A stretch of DNA of 64,000 bases from Rubripirellula obstinata (GTDB lineage Bacteria > Planctomycetota > Planctomycetia > Pirellulales > Pirellulaceae): NCBI RefSeq assembly GCF_001642955.1, contig NZ_LWSK01000009.1, positions 1 to 64,000 on the forward strand, read 5' to 3'. Both the position numbers and the translations under genes were made by a program. This document shows positions 59,708-64,000 of this stretch, one piece after another. The stretch's first letter is position 1; every line of letters begins with the position of its first letter. The notes beneath the pieces were generated by a model. The model was not told where the DNA came from. It was given only the letters and a program-made list of their open reading frames with translations, and did not search any database.

Positions 59708-60058
59708 CTATTGCTTGAGACGAACGAGAACTCGCAACGTGCTCGGCGGCGCGTCTTCGACGGCGATGCCGATCATCGAATGCTCGTAAGCGTTCTTGAT
59801 GACGTGGTGACTGATCTTGGACCAGTAAAGAATTGTGCCGGCCGGGATGTTGGTCGTCGGATCTTTGACGAGGTTGAACACGCCGGCGACGGTGATGCTG
59901 CCGCGTGATTTGGGACAGATGCCGTACTTGGCGACGCCGACCAACTTGCCCAGCACGACAACATTGCCGGCTGGGATTTCAGCTTCGGTAACAATCGGGA
60001 TCGCCACGCCCTCGTGGACGAACGTCGCCCCGATGGGTGCGATGATGGGATTGCTCAC
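59708..60058 (-). CDS. DUF2190-like small phage head protein
   Basis: 116 residues. TFVHEGVAIPIVTEAEIPAGNVVVLGKLVGVAKYGICPKSRGSITVAGVFNLVKDPTTNIPAGT fits the DUF2190 pattern (..G..i.......i.aG.vv..g...GVa......G....v.G.f...k). DUF2190 proteins are beta-rich and lie next to phage capsid genes; they are thought to decorate or stabilise heads. It is a paralogue of the neighbouring 60068 gene, ten bases apart. Confidence 0.75.
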   Translation of the reverse strand: MSNPIIAPIGATFVHEGVAIPIVTEAEIPAGNVVVLGKLVGVAKYGICPKSRGSITVAGVFNLVKDPTTNIPAGTILYWSKISHHVIKNAYEHSMIGIAVEDAPPSTLRVLVRLKQ

Positions 60059-60067
60059 GGCGGTTCA

Positions 60068-60397
60068 TCACTGGCTCAAACGAACGCGGATGACGTTGTC
60101 GGTCGGTTCGGCATCGTCGACGACTTTGCCGAGGAACACCGAGCCGTCGGGGACTTCGGTGACGATGCCGTCATCGGTCGCGTAGACCTTTTGACCGGCG
60201 GTGTAGGTTTCGGCGTCGGCGGGGTCTTTGGGAAAGTCAAAGACGCCTTCGACAGCGATGGAACCGAGCGTGTCGGCTTTGAGGTCGCGTTTGGTGACGC
60301 CGACCAAGTCACCTTGAATGACGAGCGATCCGACGGGCACGTCAACGTCGGGTGTGAAGTCAACTTGTTTGCCGTCGTGAATGTATTGAGCTTGCAT
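60068..60397 (-). CDS. DUF2190-like small phage head protein, paralogue
   Basis: 109 residues (MQAQYIHDGKQVDFTPDVDVPVGSLVIQGDLVGVTKRDLKADTLGSIAVEGVFDFPKDPADAETYTAGQKVY). Same DUF2190 layout as the next gene; the GS(L/I)V..G.LVGV and G.I.V.GVF.(F/L).KDP motifs align between the two. A duplicated pair may form two types of head decoration. It is the first small gene after the capsid gene in the direction of transcription. Confidence 0.78.
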   Translation of the reverse strand: MQAQYIHDGKQVDFTPDVDVPVGSLVIQGDLVGVTKRDLKADTLGSIAVEGVFDFPKDPADAETYTAGQKVYATDDGIVTEVPDGSVFLGKVVDDAEPTDNVIRVRLSQ

Positions 60398-60453
60398 GAT
60401 GGGAGGCTTGAGACCTGAGGAGTGAGGCTTGAGGAAGATGAGTCAGCCCGCGA

Positions 60454-62490
60454 TCACTCGCCGGCGACTTTCACGGCGGCGCGGTGGTCTTGCGAGTTCA
60501 CACCGAAGTCGATGTAGGATCGGAAGCCCATTCCGAGCGTGTTCGGCGGCATTTCGACTCGTTCGATGATCGGCGTGCGTCGACCGTTGAGGAACACGAT
60601 CTCGAACGCGGGCAGCACGTTCGGGTTGGCGAACAGATACCAAGCAGCGGCACTTGCGCCGGGGTAGTAGCTGTCCGACAGGTGCGGCGTGCTGATGATG
60701 CGGTACTTGTTGCGGTGGGGGTTATCGACCGGGATCTTGGTGGGCGATCCTTGCGCGTCGATCATCAACTGCGACGAACCCATCAACAGTTCGGCTTCGG
60801 TTTCCAACTCAACCGGCACCACCAAGTACTCGGGCCGAATGTTGATCGGCTTTTGGTCCTTGGGTTTGCCGCCGGGACCAGCTTTCTGTTTGCGGAAGGT
60901 GGTCTTGGCGACGGTGAGTGCGTCGGGACCGAACTTGGTGTCGGCACCTTGCAGCAAATTGGCGTTCGACGAGGAGAAGAAGCCAGCGTTCTTCAGCAAC
61001 AGAGTGAAGAACAGATCGTCGATGGACTCGGCACCGGAACGACCCATCTGACGCGGGATGTCCATGAACGCGGACAGGTCGTCGTTGATGATATCGTGAC
61101 GAGTCAGAGTGAGGATCTGACCGTAAGTGTCGGCCTTGTTGCTGTATTTCTGTTCCGACAGTTTTCCGTGTTTCAATTCGCCGTCGGGAGCGACTTGTTC
61201 AAAGCCGCCGGTTCCGAGCAAGCGATAACGGGCCACTTCCTTGAAGTCCGTGACCGTGCCGACGCTGCACAGATCGAATGCGGCGATTGGCGTGTTTTGG
61301 TAGGCCGCCAAGAGCGTCTTGTTCATGACGTTTTCCATGATGCTCGGCAGGCTCATGGAACTGAAACCGGCACGGATCGTTGCCGTTCCGTCACCGAAGA
61401 CTCGCGGCACGTCGATGCCTTCGCTGCGGGCACACTCGGCGACGAGTTCTCGCAGACCGATGTGCCGGAACGGGTCGGCGGCGTTGAGTGTTTTCTCGCC
61501 GTAGCTGGCCAGAAGAACCTTTTCGTCGATGCCGACCGACAGACACGCGGCGGCTTCGAGGACGACGCGATCGTGACGCGGTTGGTTTTGAGTTTGCTCG
61601 GGAGCCCTGGGGCGTTCGCTTCGCAGCACGGCGAGTTCCGTTTTGGTGATGGACCAGCCTTGCTCGATCGCGTCGGCTTCGATGTCGGGATGGTTTTCGG
61701 CACACAGCTTGCGAATGCCGGCGATGCGACGAGATTCGGCCGCGGCTTGAGCACGCATTTCCTCAACCGGCGACTTCTCGGCGGGTTTCGTTTCGGTCTT
61801 GGGTCTCGTGCTCATGTTCAAACTTGCGTTGACGGGTTCGAGGTCGTCGGTGGTTTCGGTTTCGTCTGGCTCATCACCTGGGTCTTCAACGTCGGCGTAG
61901 CTGCCGGCGGCCACGCGAGCTTCGGTGTTGTCGTCGGCACCGAGGGCGACGAATGAGACTTCGCCAAGCGTTGATTTGCGGGCGATGTAGACCGGGCCTT
62001 TTTGTTCGCGGCCGTTGGCTTGAGCGGTCTTGCCTTCGGGGATGAAGACGACCTTGTCGGCACTGGCACCGAGCGATGCTTGCCAAGGGAATCCGTTCTC
62101 GCTGGTGGCGATGACTTCTTGAGCGGTTGTGCCAACGCCACTGATGACGCCGGCGACAACGAGCGACTTATCGTTGATCGTGATGTCGTCGGTGTGGCCG
62201 ACGATGCTGCCGCGATCATGGTCTTTGAGGATCGGCCGTGACTTGCGCGTCACTCGCATACCGGCGAGGTCGACGACGACAGGGTAAGGCCAACCACCCA
62301 AACGCATCGCGCCGCCGGTGTAGGCGGTCATGCTGAACTTGCGAAGCGCTGGTTTGTCTTCGCCTTCGACCGGTTCATTGGCTGCGGCCAGTTGAATCGT
62401 CGCGGCGTCATCGCAAACGATGCGAAGGCTGCTCGGGACCGATTCGGCTTCGGCTTCAATTGGGTTGTTGGCTTTGAGACTCTTCGGCAT
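60454..62490 (-). CDS. Prohead protease-major capsid protein fusion (Mu-type)
   Basis: 678 residues from ATG 62490, with GGAAGA just upstream. The N-terminal 200 residues match prohead protease domains (MTAYTGGAMRLGGWPYPVVVDLAGM, then ILKDHDRGSIVGHTDDITI with the His of the catalytic site, and YIARKSTLGEVSFVALGAD with the Ser). A charged linker of about 80 residues (PDEPDETETTDD, SRRIAGIRKLCAENHPDIEAD) follows. The C-terminal 400 residues resemble Mu gpT-type capsid proteins (NKTLLAAYQNTPIAAFDLCSVGTVTDFKEVARYRLLGTGGFEQVAPDGEL). Fusion means the capsid subunit carries its own protease, presumably cut during maturation. Confidence 0.85.
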   Translation of the reverse strand: MPKSLKANNPIEAEAESVPSSLRIVCDDAATIQLAAANEPVEGEDKPALRKFSMTAYTGGAMRLGGWPYPVVVDLAGMRVTRKSRPILKDHDRGSIVGHTDDITINDKSLVVAGVISGVGTTAQEVIATSENGFPWQASLGASADKVVFIPEGKTAQANGREQKGPVYIARKSTLGEVSFVALGADDNTEARVAAGSYADVEDPGDEPDETETTDDLEPVNASLNMSTRPKTETKPAEKSPVEEMRAQAAAESRRIAGIRKLCAENHPDIEADAIEQGWSITKTELAVLRSERPRAPEQTQNQPRHDRVVLEAAACLSVGIDEKVLLASYGEKTLNAADPFRHIGLRELVAECARSEGIDVPRVFGDGTATIRAGFSSMSLPSIMENVMNKTLLAAYQNTPIAAFDLCSVGTVTDFKEVARYRLLGTGGFEQVAPDGELKHGKLSEQKYSNKADTYGQILTLTRHDIINDDLSAFMDIPRQMGRSGAESIDDLFFTLLLKNAGFFSSSNANLLQGADTKFGPDALTVAKTTFRKQKAGPGGKPKDQKPINIRPEYLVVPVELETEAELLMGSSQLMIDAQGSPTKIPVDNPHRNKYRIISTPHLSDSYYPGASAAAWYLFANPNVLPAFEIVFLNGRRTPIIERVEMPPNTLGMGFRSYIDFGVNSQDHRAAVKVAGE

Positions 62491-63955
62491 GGTCTTCCGT
62501 GACCTCGGTTTCGGGGGATGAATCAGATTCGTCGGACTCGATCGTCAGACCGAGGTCACGCATCAGTGCGAGTTCTTTCGCACGCTGTTTAAGTTCCGTC
62601 TCCCAGTCACGCCCCTGCCGCGCGAATTCGATGGCCAGAGTTGTCGTATGACTGGCGAGACGGATCTTTTGGGCGTTGGCTTCTTTGGCCGGGTCCACGT
62701 GCTCGTGGCCATCCCAAAACCATTGATGCTCGAACGTTGAATCGAGCGTGCGAAGCGAGTTGGGCAGATAGCCCTCGATGAGAATGGCTTCGCGGAGCCA
62801 AGCGGTCAGAATTCGATCCAAGACAACGCGAGCAAGCTGAGTCTGCTCAACGCGGATCGACTTGAAGTAGGTTTGGTGATCTAAACGGCCGCTGGCATAG
62901 TTGTATCCCGACGAATTGCCAGCGGCGACATTGAAGGGCATGTTCAAACAACGAGCGATCTCGTTGAGGATTTCTTTCTTGAACTCGGCGTACGTTGTCG
63001 CCGGTTGCTCCGACTTCATCTGAGCCATCTTCCAACCACCGGGCATGGTGAGCAGCATTCGCTTCTCAAGTTCGATGGGCTCGAACGGTTCGGCGGAGTC
63101 GGCTTCGCCGTTGGCTGGCGCGTCCGTGTAAAGGATGCCGGCGAACTCGGCGGCGGTTTCGGCCGCGGCGAGCACTGCGAGGGTGAAGCGGCGGAGTTGT
63201 GCAAACAGTGGTAGCGCCGGCGTGATGTCCGGGATGCCTCGAATCTGTCCGGGCCGATCGCAGCGGAAGTAGTGCAGCACCGCGGCGGCAGGAACCGTGT
63301 TGTATTCTTCCTCGTACGCGAAGAAGTCATCGCCGGGATGATGACGAAGGATGTCATAGCTGGTCGGGTTGCCGTCGGCGTCGAAGCGAATGCCGTCGAT
63401 GTAGCGTGCGGAGTCGTTCGCAAGGGTTGGCGATGCGACTTGGTCGGCTTCGATCAATCGCAGATCGAGGTTGACTGGCGTGTTCAGTCGTTCGTTGCTG
63501 GTCAGCAGTCCAAACGATTCACCATCAGCGACACGAGCCAACCGCATCGTTCGCAGCTTTTCAGCCAAACCGATCGCTTCGCACCAAGCGAAGAACTCTG
63601 CTTCGACGAAACGATTCGCAGCGTCATCCGCAGTCAGCATTTGCAACCGCGGACCGGTTCCGACCACGTCGTTCGCCAGCGTCAGCGTGATCCCGCGAGC
63701 GTAACTGTTGTTGGCAACTTCGTATCGCGAACGGTTGCGAAGCGTGCGACGAACTTCGGGGCTGTTCGCGGACGAGGCCGAAAGCCCGTCGGCCCGCGAC
63801 CAATGCTTCATGTTGTCGAGGGTCGTGTTCGCCGCGTCGTACTTCGCTCGCAGTCGTGAGAAAAAGGGCTGCCGGGGCGAGCGTCCAGAGGCGTTCGGAG
63901 GAAAATGACTCCGCCCGCGCAATTGCTCGATGATCCCTGACAAACGTTTCAGCAT
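62456..63955 (-). CDS. Phage portal protein (lambda B type)
   Basis: 499 residues from ATG 63955. Hallmarks of the lambda-type portal: AKYDAANTTLDNMKHWSRADGLSASSANSPEVRRTLRNRSRYEVANNSYARGITLTLANDVVGTGPRL, the characteristic opening; YDILRHHPGDDF; a helical stem-like section FAQLRRFTLAVLAAAETAAEFAGIL; and the ARCLNMPFNVAAGNSSGYNYASGRLDHQTYFKSIRVEQ motif near the C-terminus. It forms the dodecameric DNA gate of the head. It overlaps the protease-capsid gene by 35 bases. The terminase should lie beyond the right end of the window. Confidence 0.92.
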   Translation of the reverse strand: MLKRLSGIIEQLRGRSHFPPNASGRSPRQPFFSRLRAKYDAANTTLDNMKHWSRADGLSASSANSPEVRRTLRNRSRYEVANNSYARGITLTLANDVVGTGPRLQMLTADDAANRFVEAEFFAWCEAIGLAEKLRTMRLARVADGESFGLLTSNERLNTPVNLDLRLIEADQVASPTLANDSARYIDGIRFDADGNPTSYDILRHHPGDDFFAYEEEYNTVPAAAVLHYFRCDRPGQIRGIPDITPALPLFAQLRRFTLAVLAAAETAAEFAGILYTDAPANGEADSAEPFEPIELEKRMLLTMPGGWKMAQMKSEQPATTYAEFKKEILNEIARCLNMPFNVAAGNSSGYNYASGRLDHQTYFKSIRVEQTQLARVVLDRILTAWLREAILIEGYLPNSLRTLDSTFEHQWFWDGHEHVDPAKEANAQKIRLASHTTTLAIEFARQGRDWETELKQRAKELALMRDLGLTIESDESDSSPETEVTEDHAEESQSQQPN

Positions 63956-64000
63956 CCGTGCTGTTCCTGTTGCCGTCCCCGGCAGCCCTGTGGTCGTGGT
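63949..64000 (-). CDS. Possible 3' end of a gene upstream of the portal
   Basis: One - strand frame reads into the window edge and stops at TGA (63949-63951), overlapping the portal start as ATGCTGA. Only about 16 residues are visible, Arg/Gln-rich. In lambda-like clusters a small head-tail joining protein or terminase end precedes the portal. Too short to assign. Confidence 0.3.
   Translation of the reverse strand, partial: PRPQGCRGRQQEQHGC

Noticed and set aside
60484-61956. 490-codon + strand frame opposite the protease-capsid gene
   Set aside because: The - strand product has clear phage domains; the + frame is a shadow with no recognisable motifs.

Overview
The window looks like a planctomycete chromosome, probably Pirellulales (Rhodopirellula-like). 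This is inferred from moderate-to-high GC, TolC-type outer-membrane efflux proteins with lipoprotein or Sec signals, secreted Cys/His-rich small proteins, and a phage prohead protease fused to its capsid protein. No rRNA, tRNA, integrase or transposase was seen, so the assignment rests on protein style alone.

Left part (about 1-15 kb, mostly + strand): a divalent-metal efflux island. It holds the 3' end of a CDF transporter, a TolC/CzcC lipoprotein, a His/Cys-rich exported protein, a His-rich CzcB adaptor, a CzcA RND pump, two small periplasmic proteins, a P1B-4 type metal ATPase (SPC and HEGST motifs), a small membrane protein and a second CDF-like protein. A DUF305 protein, a sorbosone-dehydrogenase-like beta-propeller and a small unknown protein follow.

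Middle part (about 15-34.6 kb, mostly - strand): a copper/silver-type island. It has two more TolC proteins, two Cys-rich exported proteins, a CusB-like adaptor with heavy-metal-binding and DUF3347-like domains, a CusA-like pump, a secreted protein with three CP...CCxxC repeats, an ECF sigma factor, a CsoR repressor (C34-H59-C63), a Tat-exported multicopper oxidase, a CPC-type copper ATPase with a YHS domain, and a Cys-rich four-helix copper-storage-like protein. A shared palindrome, (A/G)TACC-N7-GGTA(T/A), lies upstream of at least five of these transcription units and suggests one CsoR regulon. A G-rich palindromic repeat family sits in and between genes of the first 30 kb, including in frame inside three transport genes. 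It is not seen in the phage half.

Right part (about 35.6-64 kb, - strand): a tailed-phage structural cluster. From the right it runs lambda-type portal, protease-capsid fusion, two DUF2190-like proteins, a membrane-anchored trypsin-like protease, head-tail/tail-completion proteins, tail tube, G and G-T chaperones (probable -1 frameshift), tape measure, a downstream tail protein, and a 948-residue Ser-rich mucin-like protein. Five glycosyltransferase-like genes follow (one fused to a sulfotransferase-like domain), then a nucleotidyltransferase-like protein, a radical SAM enzyme and a Pro-rich protein. Three + strand insertions interrupt this cluster: a complete arsenic operon (arsR, acr3, arsD, arsA, arsC), a VOC-fold gene and a small hypothetical gene.

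Main hypotheses: (1) the phage-like particle carries a Ser-rich fibre modified by its own glycosyl/sulfotransferases; (2) arsenic resistance travels as cargo inside the virion gene cluster; (3) one CsoR controls a dispersed copper regulon; (4) palindromic repeats have invaded coding genes.
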